A model generated the notes under the pieces. The model did no database searches and had not been told where the DNA came from. It saw only the letters and a list, made by a program, of their open reading frames with translations. The position numbers were made by a program, and so were the translations under genes. 64,000 nt of DNA from Carboxylicivirga sp. M1479. GTDB lineage: Bacteria; Bacteroidota; Bacteroidia; Bacteroidales; Marinilabiliaceae. Location: contig NZ_VKDE01000006.1 in the NCBI RefSeq assembly GCF_007097485.1, forward strand, positions 1 to 64,000, in the 5' to 3' direction. This document shows positions 18,562 through 28,017 of this stretch, in pieces (positions within the stretch are counted from its first letter, which is position 1; every line of letters starts with the position of its first letter).

Positions 18562-20073
18562 ATGAAAAATAAATTATTAATAATAACACTCTTAGTAGCA
18601 CTCTTAGTAGGCTGCGACGATGTACTGGAGAAGAAACCCTTCACATCCATCCCTGATTATGAGATGTTCACCGATACAGAGGGAGCACAACAGGCCTTAA
18701 ATGGCATCTACAACAGCTTAACCAGTGCCGACTACTACGGTCGTTTGGTATTTGCTTTTGAAGGCTCTAAAGGACCCGATTTCTATGTTGAAGACACAGG
18801 CAATCGCTTTCAGGAAGAAAATGGCTACCGCGAATCATCGACCTTAGATGCTTATGCCAACAATGCCTGGGAGCAAATTTACAGTGTGGTATTCCTATGT
18901 AACAACATGTTAGCTAACATTGAAATAATAAAAGGGGAAGCTGATGATATTAAACGTTTAAAAGGGGAAGCTTTGGCCATACGTACCCTGGCCTACTTCG
19001 ACCTGATGCGTTTGTTTGCCTACCCTCCTACCTTTTCAGTGCCAGGAGGTGCTAATTATAACGATCAGTACAAATGGGGTGTGCCGCTTTTATTATCACA
19101 AGAGGATCATAACAACGCCTCTTTAGAAGGCCCAAAAAGAAGTGAAGCAACACTTTGCTACGATCAGATAGTAGCCGACTTTGAAGAAGCAGCTTCGCTT
19201 TTAAACGGCATGCCGGCTAGCAACGGTACAATTTCTTATCAAGCGGTTAATGCTTTACTTGCTCGTGCACACTTGTATTTAGGACAGTGGGATCAAGTAA
19301 TAGTTGCCGGAGAGAAAGCACTAGGTACGAGCTCAATGATTAGCTACGACGCCTACACAAGTAATTACTTCAAGGCCTACAGCAGTGAGAACATTTGGGA
19401 GCTACAATATTCACTGGCTGATAACCTTGGCTCCAACTCATTAAACCACCTGACACGCAACCCAACGGTTGATATACCTGGCGATCCTAACGATGGTAGT
19501 ATTGCCGATGATGCCATTGGTTATGCCGGTTATGGTGGTAATGTATACTTGCGAGCAGTATTAAACGAAGTGGTAGGCGATGTTCGCCAGTACCTTATTT
19601 GTGATAATGAATTAGGCGATGATACTGGTATTCGAAAGTACATTGGCGATGGTAACCACTCGGTGCATAACATTTACATGGTGCGTTTGCCAGAAGTATA
19701 CCTTACACTTGCTGAAGCCTATGCTGAGCAAGGCACAAACCTGACAAAAGCTGCAGAATACATGAACCATGTTTATGAAGCGCGCACCAACATGGCCTAC
19801 GCTGCACCTGCCACAGGCGACTTAATTGTTACTGATGTTCTTTTAGAACGTCGAAAAGAATTGGTACTTGAAGGCCATACTTTTTGGGATCATTTCCGTC
19901 GTGCCATACCATTTGACCGCGAACCAGAAGGCAACGTAAGTAACGATGTTGCGCACATTGATTACACGCAAGCGCAGGTTGTATATCCAATTCCGATGAA
20001 TGAAATGGAAGCGAACCCTAACATGCGTGATCAGCAAAACCCAGGTTATGCCGATTATGTTGAAGGAGAATAA
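18562..20073 (+). CDS. SusD/RagB-family surface lipoprotein
   Basis: 503 residues with lipobox LVGC (Cys18) and the SusD start DDVLEKKPFTSIPD. Helical TPR half with GEALAIRTLAYFDLMRLFAYP (near 137-157) and the C-terminal LLERRKELVLEGHTFWDHFRR motif. Partner of the SusC protein upstream; together they bind and import a polymer or oligomer across the outer membrane. It ends the operon, with a strong terminator 43 bp later. Confidence 0.94.
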   Translation: MKNKLLIITLLVALLVGCDDVLEKKPFTSIPDYEMFTDTEGAQQALNGIYNSLTSADYYGRLVFAFEGSKGPDFYVEDTGNRFQEENGYRESSTLDAYANNAWEQIYSVVFLCNNMLANIEIIKGEADDIKRLKGEALAIRTLAYFDLMRLFAYPPTFSVPGGANYNDQYKWGVPLLLSQEDHNNASLEGPKRSEATLCYDQIVADFEEAASLLNGMPASNGTISYQAVNALLARAHLYLGQWDQVIVAGEKALGTSSMISYDAYTSNYFKAYSSENIWELQYSLADNLGSNSLNHLTRNPTVDIPGDPNDGSIADDAIGYAGYGGNVYLRAVLNEVVGDVRQYLICDNELGDDTGIRKYIGDGNHSVHNIYMVRLPEVYLTLAEAYAEQGTNLTKAAEYMNHVYEARTNMAYAAPATGDLIVTDVLLERRKELVLEGHTFWDHFRRAIPFDREPEGNVSNDVAHIDYTQAQVVYPIPMNEMEANPNMRDQQNPGYADYVEGE

Positions 20074-20115
20074 TTAAACTAGGTTTAAGTGTGTAATTTT
20101 AGTGATTACCATGAG

Positions 20116-20165
20116 TATGCCGATGAAGCAGGTGTGTGACCCTCTTCGTCGGCATATTCTATTTT
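20116..20165 (+). terminator. Terminator after the second SusCD operon
   Basis: TATGCCGATGAAG pairs with CTTCGTCGGCATA (one G-U pair) and is followed by TTCTATTTT. It lies before the start chosen for the metallophosphatase (20196), which supports that start and a separate or read-through expression of that gene. Confidence 0.8.
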
Positions 20166-20195
20166 AATCCTACATTTGTCAAAAAAACAATAACC

Positions 20196-21317
20196 ATGAG
20201 CAAAACATTCAAAAGATCCTTACTGATATTATTCGCCGCACTGGCGATTATAGCAGTCATTAAATATGGCCCAAACCTTATAACACCCACTACAACTATT
20301 GAACTTGCCGAAACAGATGGCATCAGTGATGGGCCTTATGTGTTTTTTAACGATGAATCAGTTGATATCAAATGGATCAGTAATGATTCACTGCATCAAC
20401 AAACGGTGGATCAGAATCAGTACATACACATCAACGAGCCAGATTACAAATTCAAGGTAGCTCAATTAAAACAGCACCTACAAAACATCCCCACCAGTTT
20501 CGAGGGCGTTAACAACTTGGTAGTTTTAAGCGACATTCACGGCCAGTACGATCTTTTTATTGAGCTATTAAAGGCCAACAAGGTAATTGATGAAGCAGGT
20601 AACTGGAGCTATAACAACGGTCATCTGGTAATTATTGGTGATGCCTTTGACCGTGGTGCAAAAGTAAGTGAAACCCTTTGGCACATACTAAAACTAACTG
20701 AACAGGCTGCTACTCAAGAAGGGCGTGTGCATTATTTATTAGGTAATCACGATGTTATGGTATTAAATGCCGATTTGCGCTACATACATGAGAAATACAA
20801 AACCAGTGAAGAACTTACAGGTTTAAATTATGCGCAATTATTTGGCAAACAAACGCTCATGGGCCAGTGGCTAAGAGCCTGCCCTGTAGTCATTCGCATA
20901 AACAACATCCTGTTTAACCACGCTGGACTATCCATGGCCATGGTGCAGAACAACATTAGCATGGATGATATAAACCACACCTTTGCCCAAAGCATACTTG
21001 ATAACAACAGAGACAGCATTCGTGCCAGCAAAGAGCTATCGCTTTATGCCCGCTCGCAAGGACCTATTTGGTATCGTGGCTATTTTAAGGACAGCTTACT
21101 TAGCAATGCCAGCATCGATTCAATTTTACACCATTTTGATGCCAAGCAAATTATAGTAGGCCATACCTCTATGGAACGTGTTGAAGCCTTATTTAATCAA
21201 CGCATACTAGCTGCTGACACCTCCATTAAAAGAGGCGAAAAGGGTGAATTACTATTTATTGAAGATGGAAAATATTACCGCGCCGGACTAGATGGCGAAA
21301 AGAAATTATTGTGGTAA
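20196..21317 (+). CDS. Shewanella-like PPP-family metallophosphatase, membrane anchored
   Basis: 373 residues from ATG 20196. The earlier in-frame ATG (20136) lies inside the terminator hairpin. An N-terminal hydrophobic helix (about 8-24) anchors or exports the protein. Metal-binding motifs of the calcineurin-like superfamily: SDIHGQ (Asp113, His115), GDAFDRG (148-154, normally GDxVDRG), GNHD (183-186), a later NHAG and GHT. The GDxFDRG form and spacing fit the Shewanella-like phosphatase group. The catalytic domain would act in the periplasm; substrate unknown. Confidence 0.87.
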   Translation: MSKTFKRSLLILFAALAIIAVIKYGPNLITPTTTIELAETDGISDGPYVFFNDESVDIKWISNDSLHQQTVDQNQYIHINEPDYKFKVAQLKQHLQNIPTSFEGVNNLVVLSDIHGQYDLFIELLKANKVIDEAGNWSYNNGHLVIIGDAFDRGAKVSETLWHILKLTEQAATQEGRVHYLLGNHDVMVLNADLRYIHEKYKTSEELTGLNYAQLFGKQTLMGQWLRACPVVIRINNILFNHAGLSMAMVQNNISMDDINHTFAQSILDNNRDSIRASKELSLYARSQGPIWYRGYFKDSLLSNASIDSILHHFDAKQIIVGHTSMERVEALFNQRILAADTSIKRGEKGELLFIEDGKYYRAGLDGEKKLLW

Positions 21318-21330
21318 AACACAAGTGCAC

Positions 21331-21363
21331 TTCCTTAGCATCACAAAGATGCTAAGGAAATTT
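21331..21363. terminator. Hairpin between converging metallophosphatase and sensor kinase 1
   Basis: TTCCTTAGCATC pairs perfectly with GATGCTAAGGAA around ACAAA, with a short T-rich tail. Lies between two converging genes and can serve both. The half-motif CTTCCTTAGCAT recurs at 23534 and, as an imperfect hairpin, at 23574-23604. Confidence 0.7.
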
Positions 21364-21402
21364 CGTTATCTTAATCCTTTTGAAACCACTCCACATCTAA
21401 GC

Positions 21403-23466
21403 TCACTGCTCCTGAAGCTCTTTCTTTAACTGTTTTTTATCAACACTAACTACTGGTTGTGTGGGCATTGAAAAACAAATTTCTGCTCCTTGCTCCTTAT
21501 CCGGGCTAACCCAAATGGCTCCTCCGTGGCGCTCTACAAATTCCTTGCACAAGATAAGGCCCAGACCACTTCCTTTCGCCGACATATCAGAACCAATATA
21601 GTAAGCCTCCTTTTTATCAAAAATATGATTGACCTCATCGCTTACAATACCCTGCCCCTGATCTTGAACAGTAAACACAGTACTCAACTCATTAGAACGG
21701 GCACTAACGGTAATTTGTCCGCCGTCGGGAGAGTGCTTAATGGCATTTGAAACCAAATTACGAATGACAGCACGAAACATCTGAATATCTATACGTAAGG
21801 ACAAGGAAGAATCTATGGCAACAACAAACTTAATGTGACGGTTATTAATGGACTGATCCAGAATGTTAATTACCTTTTGCACAATGGGTACAATAGGCAT
21901 CAGTATGGGGTTAAACCTAATTCCCTCTCGCTGAGAATTAGCCCATGTTAATAAATTCTCCAGCAAGTAATAAGCACTGGTCGACGAAGCCCTAGCATTC
22001 TTCAATAAGTTGGTAATATCATCAGGCTCCAATTCCGGAAGCTCCATATACAATTCTACCAACTCCTTTAAACCACCCAATGGTCCTCGCAAATCGTGCC
22101 CTATTACCGATAAAATACGATCTTTTGATTGATTGGATGCCTCAAGCCGTTTATTAACAGTAAGTACCTCATCTTGTTTTAACTGCAACAACTCATCTGC
22201 TTTTATCAATTGTTGCCACTGACGTTTCATATAAAAGCCATTGATTAAAAGAACAACAATAAAAATGATAACCAGAATAATGCTTATCTGTAGGTTCCTC
22301 ACTTTTGCCTTTTGTAAGGCATCCTCCTTTTGAAGCACAACTATTTCCTGATCGCGCTTTTCTATTTCGAAGGTCTCTTCCAAGGCAATTAACTTATCAG
22401 AGAAAACAGCATTATACAATGAATCTTTTACTGAACTAAAATGGTAAAAATCACGAATTGCTTGTTCTGGTTTATCATTCAAAATACGGTACTCTACCTT
22501 ATTAAAGTTGAAAGCATTACGATGCTCGGCAGGTAAATCTATTTTAGAATCCAGATCACTTAGCTGCTCAAAGTAGTAAGTAGCATCCGTTTTGTGTTTG
22601 GTTTTTAAGCTTATGCGAAACAGGTTTTGATAACTTCCAAACAGACCCAATGAATCCTTTTGGTCCCGTTTTATCGCAATAGATTTAGTGAGGTATTCTT
22701 TGGCTTTTTCCCACTCTCGCTTGTGATAATAGAGTGTACCTAAATTATTATACAAAGGCTTCAATCGCTTTTTATTGCCCGATGCAGCAATACTCTCCTC
22801 TAGCAAGTTATAGTACTTTATGGCATCATCTAATTGCACCTGCTCCATATAAAAATTAGCAACATTCAAATAAACCATTTCTTGCAAATTGGTATCATCT
22901 GTATCCTCAATTAAAGCCAACACTTGATTATTAAATCGTTCTGCTAATTCAAAATTATCTGACCTGGCATAAAAGTTAGCCAAGCGACTATAAGCAAATA
23001 GTTCTCCCAGTAGATAGTTGGCCTGACGAAAAGAGCTGGCAGCCTCCTGAAAAGCATCATGCATCACATCTACCTTTTCGGCTTGCATAGCACGCACACC
23101 AACGTAAAACAATGCTTCACCCAATCCTCTATCACATTTACTATTTCTTAACTTAGCCTCCGATTCATTTAATAATGAATCAATAACAGCTCCTCTTTTG
23201 AGGTATTTTTTAGCCATTTGAATATAGAGAGCAGCCTGCTTAACATCGTCAAAACGTTCACTTACTAATAAAAAATGAGCTACCTGCTGTTCAAAAACAA
23301 CACTATCCGCCTGTTCTTTAATAATACTGAGCGCTTCGTCTTTAGCCTTTAGATAATCCAAACTCAAGGAATCAACCTCTAGTGCATCAGAAATTTGGTA
23401 CGAGAAACAAAACAATAGAAGTGTAAATAGCCATGAGCGCATACTCGTTGTTTTAAATGACTGCAA
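21403..23466 (-). CDS. TPR-repeat sensor histidine kinase 1
   Basis: Membrane sensor kinase of 687 residues. A signal segment (RSWLFTLLLFCFSYQIS) is followed by a periplasmic array of tetratricopeptide-like repeats (about 40-370), a membrane helix (ILVIIFIVVLLINGFYM, about 390-411), a coiled coil, the HisKA dimerisation helix with the phospho-accepting His457 in IGHDLRGPLGG, and an ATPase domain (NLVSNAIKHSP, QDQGQGIVSDEV, GSGLGLILCKEF). No receiver domain and no response regulator next to it. Shares the same plan and much kinase-core sequence with the gene upstream, evidently its paralogue. Confidence 0.92.
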   Translation of the reverse strand: MQSFKTTSMRSWLFTLLLFCFSYQISDALEVDSLSLDYLKAKDEALSIIKEQADSVVFEQQVAHFLLVSERFDDVKQAALYIQMAKKYLKRGAVIDSLLNESEAKLRNSKCDRGLGEALFYVGVRAMQAEKVDVMHDAFQEAASSFRQANYLLGELFAYSRLANFYARSDNFELAERFNNQVLALIEDTDDTNLQEMVYLNVANFYMEQVQLDDAIKYYNLLEESIAASGNKKRLKPLYNNLGTLYYHKREWEKAKEYLTKSIAIKRDQKDSLGLFGSYQNLFRISLKTKHKTDATYYFEQLSDLDSKIDLPAEHRNAFNFNKVEYRILNDKPEQAIRDFYHFSSVKDSLYNAVFSDKLIALEETFEIEKRDQEIVVLQKEDALQKAKVRNLQISIILVIIFIVVLLINGFYMKRQWQQLIKADELLQLKQDEVLTVNKRLEASNQSKDRILSVIGHDLRGPLGGLKELVELYMELPELEPDDITNLLKNARASSTSAYYLLENLLTWANSQREGIRFNPILMPIVPIVQKVINILDQSINNRHIKFVVAIDSSLSLRIDIQMFRAVIRNLVSNAIKHSPDGGQITVSARSNELSTVFTVQDQGQGIVSDEVNHIFDKKEAYYIGSDMSAKGSGLGLILCKEFVERHGGAIWVSPDKEQGAEICFSMPTQPVVSVDKKQLKKELQEQ

Positions 23467-23573
23467 ATGCGCTTCAAAATAGCAATAATATTTTGCATTT
23501 CAGAAGTGTTATTGAACACAAAAATGCATCAAACTTCCTTAGCATCAAACTTCCACACTTCTTTAGGATTGCT

Positions 23574-23604
23574 CTTCCTTAGTATCTCAAATATGCTTAG
23601 GAAG
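23574..23604 (-). terminator. Imperfect hairpin between the two sensor kinase genes
   Basis: CTTCCTTAGTAT and ATGCTTAGGAAG pair with one mismatch and one G-U pair. It repeats the stem seen at 21331-21359, and a half copy lies at 23534. Likely the same type of transcript end duplicated along with the kinase gene. Confidence 0.5.
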
Positions 23605-23615
23605 TTTAAACGGTA

Positions 23616-25682
23616 CTACTGCACAACTGAAGCTGGCACCGAAACCGTGGGAGCATTCACTACACTTTTTTGAGGAATTGTAAAGCACACATTGGTTCCC
23701 TGGCCTTGCTCCGAGTCAATCCAGATACGACCATGGTGGCGCTCAACAAACTCTTTACAAAGAATAAGCCCCAAACCAGTTCCTTTGGCACTCATATCGG
23801 AGCCAATAAAATACTGTTCCTTTTTACTGAAAATGCGCTGTGTTTCTTCAGCTGTCATACCACGTCCCTGGTCGCAGATGCTCATTTGCACGCCTCCATT
23901 AACTTCGCTCACAACAATATTAATGCTGCCATTTTCCGGTGAGTATTTAAGGGCATTCGACACCAGGTTGCGAATAACGGTGCGCAGCATGTTCATATCG
24001 GCCTGCACCACCAAGGCCTTGGGCATATCGTATGTGAACTTTACATTTCGGGTATTAATCGATTTATCAAGCAAATTCACACTTTGCTTAATTAAAGGTG
24101 CCAAAGGAGTGGCCACCGGGCTAAATACAATATCGCCCCGTTGCGAATTGGCCCAACTCAATAAATTCTCTAACAAGTGATAGGTACTAGTAGACGATTC
24201 ACGGGCTGCTTTTAATAAGTTTTCAATATCCTCGGGTTCATATTCGGGTAGCTCCATGTAGAGCTCAATTAGTTCTTTTAAGCCGCCAACGGGCCCACGT
24301 AAATCGTGACCAATAACCGATAAAATGCGATCCTTGGATAAGTTAGATACCCGCAACTGATCATTCATACCAGTTATATCTTCCTTTTGACGTAATAAAC
24401 GCTGGCGCGAGGCTCTCAGCTCGCGGCGCTGACGAATAACAAAATACACAATAATGGCCAACACAAGCGCAAAACCTGTTATTACACCTAGCAGTATGTT
24501 TCTATTTCTGATGCGCGACTGGTTTAGGGCATCTTCTTTTTGGAGGATGGCGATTTCGTTATCCTTTTCCTTAAGCTCAAAGCCCTTTTGCATTTCAATG
24601 AGTTTGTCAGAAAATATGGCCTCAGATAGCGATTTCTTCTGAGCAACATAATCCCTAAGTGATTTAATCAATTTAGGTTTACCAATAACTTTTAATTCAT
24701 AAATCAAACAGTTATATGCATAAGAAGTAATTAAGCTTGAATCATCACTGTAAGGTAATATCTTCTCTAATTCCTGTTTGTGTAATAATGATCGATCTAT
24801 TCGATCAAGCTCATTGGATAAATAAAAGAGATTATTTAAACAATTAAACAATTGAGTCTTATCGTTTAGATCCTTTTTTATCTTGTAAGAATCAGAGAGG
24901 TATTGATAGGCTAACTGATTTCTGTTTTGTTTCAATAATATAACGCCAATGTTATTTTTTACCATGCCAAGCCTAGAACGACTTTGGTTAACAGAATCAT
25001 TTTCAAGTCTTTTATAATGAATCAACGCACGATCACACTTACCTTCTTTAAAAAGGTGATTTGCATAATTTAACTTAAAAAGCTGATCTATTTTCTTATC
25101 AACACCACCCAAAGTAGCATGCAATGCTAAATCATAATATTTATCAGCATATCGGATATTATTTCTTTTGGAAAAATAGTTAGCAATTTCTAAATACGAT
25201 AATGATAAACTATTAAGATCATTTCGCAGTTTGTAACATTTTGCTGCAGATTCGAAATGATCAATAACTTGCGCTCCATCGGATTTGCTTGCAGCTATTT
25301 TTCCACGATAAAAATGATAATCTGCTAGTATATAATCATGCTCCATAATTGTTGTATCAACATATAGAACAGTCTTATCTAGATAAAATTCACAATTAGC
25401 TACCTTTTTTTTAATCCATAAATATTTAGCGCATTGAAGGAAGTAATGCGGCTTTGTTTGAGGCTCGATCTGTTCGATCAACTTAACCATTTCATTCTGA
25501 TCGAAATCATCAAAAACTCTGGCTACATGTGCAAAAATCTCTTTTTTATTAGCACTATAGGAAGATTGAACATTATAATAAACGATATCAAATGACTGAG
25601 CATATACTCCAACACAACAGAATATTAAAACAAAAGGGAGTGTTCTAATCAACCTTATACATTTTTCATTAAAACACCCCAT
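23616..25682 (-). CDS. TPR-repeat sensor histidine kinase 2 (paralogue of kinase 1)
   Basis: 688 residues with the same architecture as the downstream kinase: signal peptide (LIRTLPFVLIFCCVGVYAQ), periplasmic tetratricopeptide-like helices (about 50-370), membrane helix (about 394-414), HisKA with His459 in IGHDLRGPVGGLKELIELY, and ATPase motifs NLVSNALKYSP, CDQGRGMTAEE, GTGLGLILCKEF. The kinase halves are close to each other while the sensor halves have diverged, pointing to duplication with new input. It follows the small unknown gene at 25689 with a 6-bp gap, so those two are probably one transcript. Confidence 0.92.
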   Translation of the reverse strand: MGCFNEKCIRLIRTLPFVLIFCCVGVYAQSFDIVYYNVQSSYSANKKEIFAHVARVFDDFDQNEMVKLIEQIEPQTKPHYFLQCAKYLWIKKKVANCEFYLDKTVLYVDTTIMEHDYILADYHFYRGKIAASKSDGAQVIDHFESAAKCYKLRNDLNSLSLSYLEIANYFSKRNNIRYADKYYDLALHATLGGVDKKIDQLFKLNYANHLFKEGKCDRALIHYKRLENDSVNQSRSRLGMVKNNIGVILLKQNRNQLAYQYLSDSYKIKKDLNDKTQLFNCLNNLFYLSNELDRIDRSLLHKQELEKILPYSDDSSLITSYAYNCLIYELKVIGKPKLIKSLRDYVAQKKSLSEAIFSDKLIEMQKGFELKEKDNEIAILQKEDALNQSRIRNRNILLGVITGFALVLAIIVYFVIRQRRELRASRQRLLRQKEDITGMNDQLRVSNLSKDRILSVIGHDLRGPVGGLKELIELYMELPEYEPEDIENLLKAARESSTSTYHLLENLLSWANSQRGDIVFSPVATPLAPLIKQSVNLLDKSINTRNVKFTYDMPKALVVQADMNMLRTVIRNLVSNALKYSPENGSINIVVSEVNGGVQMSICDQGRGMTAEETQRIFSKKEQYFIGSDMSAKGTGLGLILCKEFVERHHGRIWIDSEQGQGTNVCFTIPQKSVVNAPTVSVPASVVQ

Positions 25683-25688
25683 AATAAA

Positions 25689-26069
25689 TTATACTAATCC
25701 ACCCTCATAATCAACATTAGTCCCCTCTTCTTCATCTCCATCTTTCAATGTCGCATCACCCTCAGCTCCACGGGCCATTGGGCTAGCCACAGCACTTTTT
25801 ACTTTCACATTAACACCACGCTCCAACAAGCCAACGTCTTTACGGTTGATGGTAAAATCGGCTCCGAAATAGTCAAAATCTTCAGAGGTACCGGTATAAG
25901 AAATGGTTAATGGGCGATACAACACATTGTCGGCAATAGCACCTTCGCCGCTCGTTGTAATCTTACTGTCTTTTGGCAAATAAGTAACAGTTCTTATTTC
26001 AAACTTCTCAATCTTACCGTTTTTATCTTTCACGGTTTCCATATTCACATATGGCACAAACTTCTTCAT
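25689..26069 (-). CDS. Unknown 126-residue protein upstream of the sensor kinases
   Basis: Not recognised. No signal peptide, membrane helix or catalytic motif. The first 95 residues look like a beta-rich domain (KIEKFEIRTVTYLPKD, VLYRPLTISYTG, FDYFGADFTINRKDVGLLERGVNVKV); the tail is acidic and Gly-rich (DATLKDGDEEEGTNVDYEGG), possibly disordered. Its 6-bp spacing to kinase 2 suggests co-expression and perhaps a cytoplasmic partner of the signalling pathway. That link is inference only. Confidence 0.7.
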   Translation of the reverse strand: MKKFVPYVNMETVKDKNGKIEKFEIRTVTYLPKDSKITTSGEGAIADNVLYRPLTISYTGTSEDFDYFGADFTINRKDVGLLERGVNVKVKSAVASPMARGAEGDATLKDGDEEEGTNVDYEGGLV

Positions 26070-26308
26070 ATTCGATATAGGTTAAAATTTAAAAAATGCA
26101 ATGTATAAAAAATAATTATGTAGTGCTTTAGGTTTCGACTTTTTTAAAGCCATATTCTAAGTTGTTTATCAGTCTTTTTGTACGGTTTATAAAAACCATG
26201 TAAGCAAAGCTTATTCGAAGCTTCGCATACTCCTGTTTTTCCAATATACAATTGTCAATTCGTTATGTGTTGTATCTACTACTCGAAACGGTGTTTCGGT
26301 CACAAATG

Positions 26309-26340
26309 TTTCTTACTGTTCAAGCCACAGGGGCTCATCC
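26309..26340 (+). repeat. Dispersed repeat B, copy 1
   Basis: TTTCTTACTGTTCAAGCCAC followed by AGGGGCTCATCC; matches 26729-26760 with few differences. Contains the short stem AGCC/GGCT. Confidence 0.75.
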
Positions 26341-26543
26341 TCTTTCTCCTTAATGAAAAAAGGATGCAAAAGAATCAAGACTGCAGCACTCATTGACCCA
26401 CTAGTGATTAGCTACGCAAGAGATTTAATGAATTAACAGCTTCGGCACCAAATCTCTTAAAATGCTTCGCTACACCAAGTGGGTACCCCAATTGCATTGC
26501 TGAGGTCAAGAAGCGTAGAACCAATGACAACGTTTTTTTCATG

Positions 26544-26587
26544 CACCACTCGAAACAGCGTTTCGATCTATTGAAAGTAAGTGATAA
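26544..26587 (+). repeat. 44-bp dispersed repeat A, copy 1
   Basis: Begins CACCACTCGAAACAGCG and ends GTAAGTGATAA. Matches copy 2 at 26993-27036 with a single difference. It includes the inverted repeat CGAAAC-AGC-GTTTCG. A third, diverged match (CTCGAAACGGTGTTTCG) is near 26282. Confidence 0.85.
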
Positions 26588-26728
26588 GAGTGGATATTGC
26601 ATAATGGCAAGGCGATAGCCTTAAGCCTGTCGCAATAAATCCATCTCTGGTGCGCAGCAATCACCTCTTTCAATAAAGTTTTTGTTTCTCGTTTTTTGAA
26701 AAATGAGAATGCCGCCCGGCACGAGGTA

Positions 26729-26760
26729 CTTCTTACTGTACAAGCCACAGGGGCTCATTC
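26729..26760 (+). repeat. Dispersed repeat B, copy 2
   Basis: TTCTTACTGTACAAGCCACA followed by GGGGCTCATTC; second copy of the element at 26309-26340, here followed by a run of the generic Bacteroidota repeat text. Confidence 0.75.
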
Positions 26761-26992
26761 TTACTCCCTTTCTTTTGCATATTTCAAAAGAAACAAAAAA
26801 CTAGTCGGAAAGAATGGCCTACCCGCTCGTCCTAATTATAAATAATTCTAGAAAAGTAAGGTGTTTTTCAAACACAAAGGCAAGCCCCTTCTCTGAATCA
26901 TTAAACAATTAGAACTTCACCCCTACCAATACCTCCGCTTTCCGACGGGCCAACGCACTTCGTTTTAACTCATAAATTCCTTTATATCCAAT

Positions 26993-27036
26993 CACCACTC
27001 AAAACAGCGTTTCGATCTATTGAAAGTAAGTGATAA
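26993..27036 (+). repeat. 44-bp dispersed repeat A, copy 2
   Basis: Same as copy 1 at 26544-26587 except CTCAAAACAG in place of CTCGAAACAG. The change removes one pair of the internal stem. Confidence 0.85.
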
Positions 27037-27204
27037 AAAGTTTTTAAGCCGCCAATCATTGCTCTACTTGGGGAACTGGCCAAAGCCTGATGAAGCCTTA
27101 ACCAAAAAGCTATTGCAAGTTTCTTTCAAGCATTCGTAAAATACTATTAACTTCGTGGCGTAATTGAATGCTGCCACATAACGCACAGCACTAGACCCCG
27201 TAAC

Positions 27205-28017
27205 ATGGAATTTGAATCAGTTTTATTTGCCTTTGGCCTTACCTTATTTGCTGGATTAAGCACCGGAATTGGCAGTGCCATGGCCTTTTTTGCCAAACGA
27301 ACCAACACCCGCTTTCTGGCCTTATCTCTTGGTTTTTCGGCCGGTGTTATGATATACGTGTCCTTTGTTGAAATTTTTATGAAAGCCAAAGAAACCATGG
27401 TCGAAGCCTATGGTGAAGCACCTGGCACCTGGTACACGGTATTGGCATTTTTTGGTGGCGTTTTGTTTATTGCATTAATCGATAAGTTTATTCCATCGGC
27501 CGAAAACCCGCACGAATTACACTCGGTAGAAGAGATGGGCAAAGCACCCACCAAAGCAAAGGACAAAAAACTAATGCGCATGGGCATGTTTACCGCTCTC
27601 GCCATTGGCATCCATAACTTTCCCGAAGGCTTAGCTACTTTTACAGCGGCCCTGCAAGATCCTAATTTGGGTATTGCCATTGCCGTGGCCATCGCCATCC
27701 ACAACATACCAGAGGGCATTGCGGTTTCGGTACCTATTTATTATGCCACAGGTAGTAAACGCAAAGCTTTTCGCCTGAGCTTTTTATCGGGCTTATCCGA
27801 ACCCGTGGGAGCGCTTATTGGCTATCTGATTCTTATACCGTTTATGACACCTTTAACCTTTGGCATCATCTTCGCCGGCGTAGCAGGTATCATGGTATTT
27901 ATCAGTCTCGATGAGTTATTACCATCAGCCCGCGAATATGGTGAGCACCACTTATCCATTTACGGCTTATTTGCTGGCATGGCCGTTATGGCCGTTAGCT
28001 TATTGCTGTTTTTATAA
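27205..28017 (+). CDS. zupT: ZIP-family metal transporter (ZupT-like)
   Basis: Inner-membrane importer of zinc and related divalent metals. 270 residues and eight predicted membrane helices, as in ZupT. The conserved metal-site helices are [10 protein letters not shown] (about 137-146) and [12 protein letters not shown] (about 172-183), with a charged His/Glu-rich cytoplasmic loop ([14 protein letters not shown]) between helices 3 and 4. Stands alone on the plus strand, followed after 570 bp by a TonB-dependent receptor on the same strand. Confidence 0.94.
   Translation: MEFESVLFAFGLTLFAGLSTGIGSAMAFFAKRTNTRFLALSLGFSAGVMIYVSFVEIFMKAKETMVEAYGEAPGTWYTVLAFFGGVLFIALIDKFIPSAENPHELHSVEEMGKAPTKAKDKKLMRMGMFTALAIGIHNFPEGLATFTAALQDPNLGIAIAVAIAIHNIPEGIAVSVPIYYATGSKRKAFRLSFLSGLSEPVGALIGYLILIPFMTPLTFGIIFAGVAGIMVFISLDELLPSAREYGEHHLSIYGLFAGMAVMAVSLLLFL

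Larger units (their letters stand above)
26070..27204. other. 1.1-kb non-coding region with dispersed repeats
   Basis: No believable coding sequence: short frames here have no family resemblance and overlap the repeats. It holds two copies of a 44-bp repeat and two copies of a roughly 35-bp repeat, plus short hairpins such as CGAAACAGCGTTTCG. Text such as CTTTCTTTTGCATATTTCAAAAGAAAC resembles the repetitive intergenic sequence often seen in Bacteroidota genomes. Confidence 0.6.

Noticed and set aside
23692-24180. Plus-strand frame of 162 codons inside sensor kinase 2
   Set aside because: It is the antisense shadow of the conserved ATPase region, with no independent start signal or family match.
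26408-26748. Two minus-strand frames of 64 and 69 codons in the repeat region
   Set aside because: They overlap each other and repeat A, have no family resemblance, and read as translated repeat sequence.
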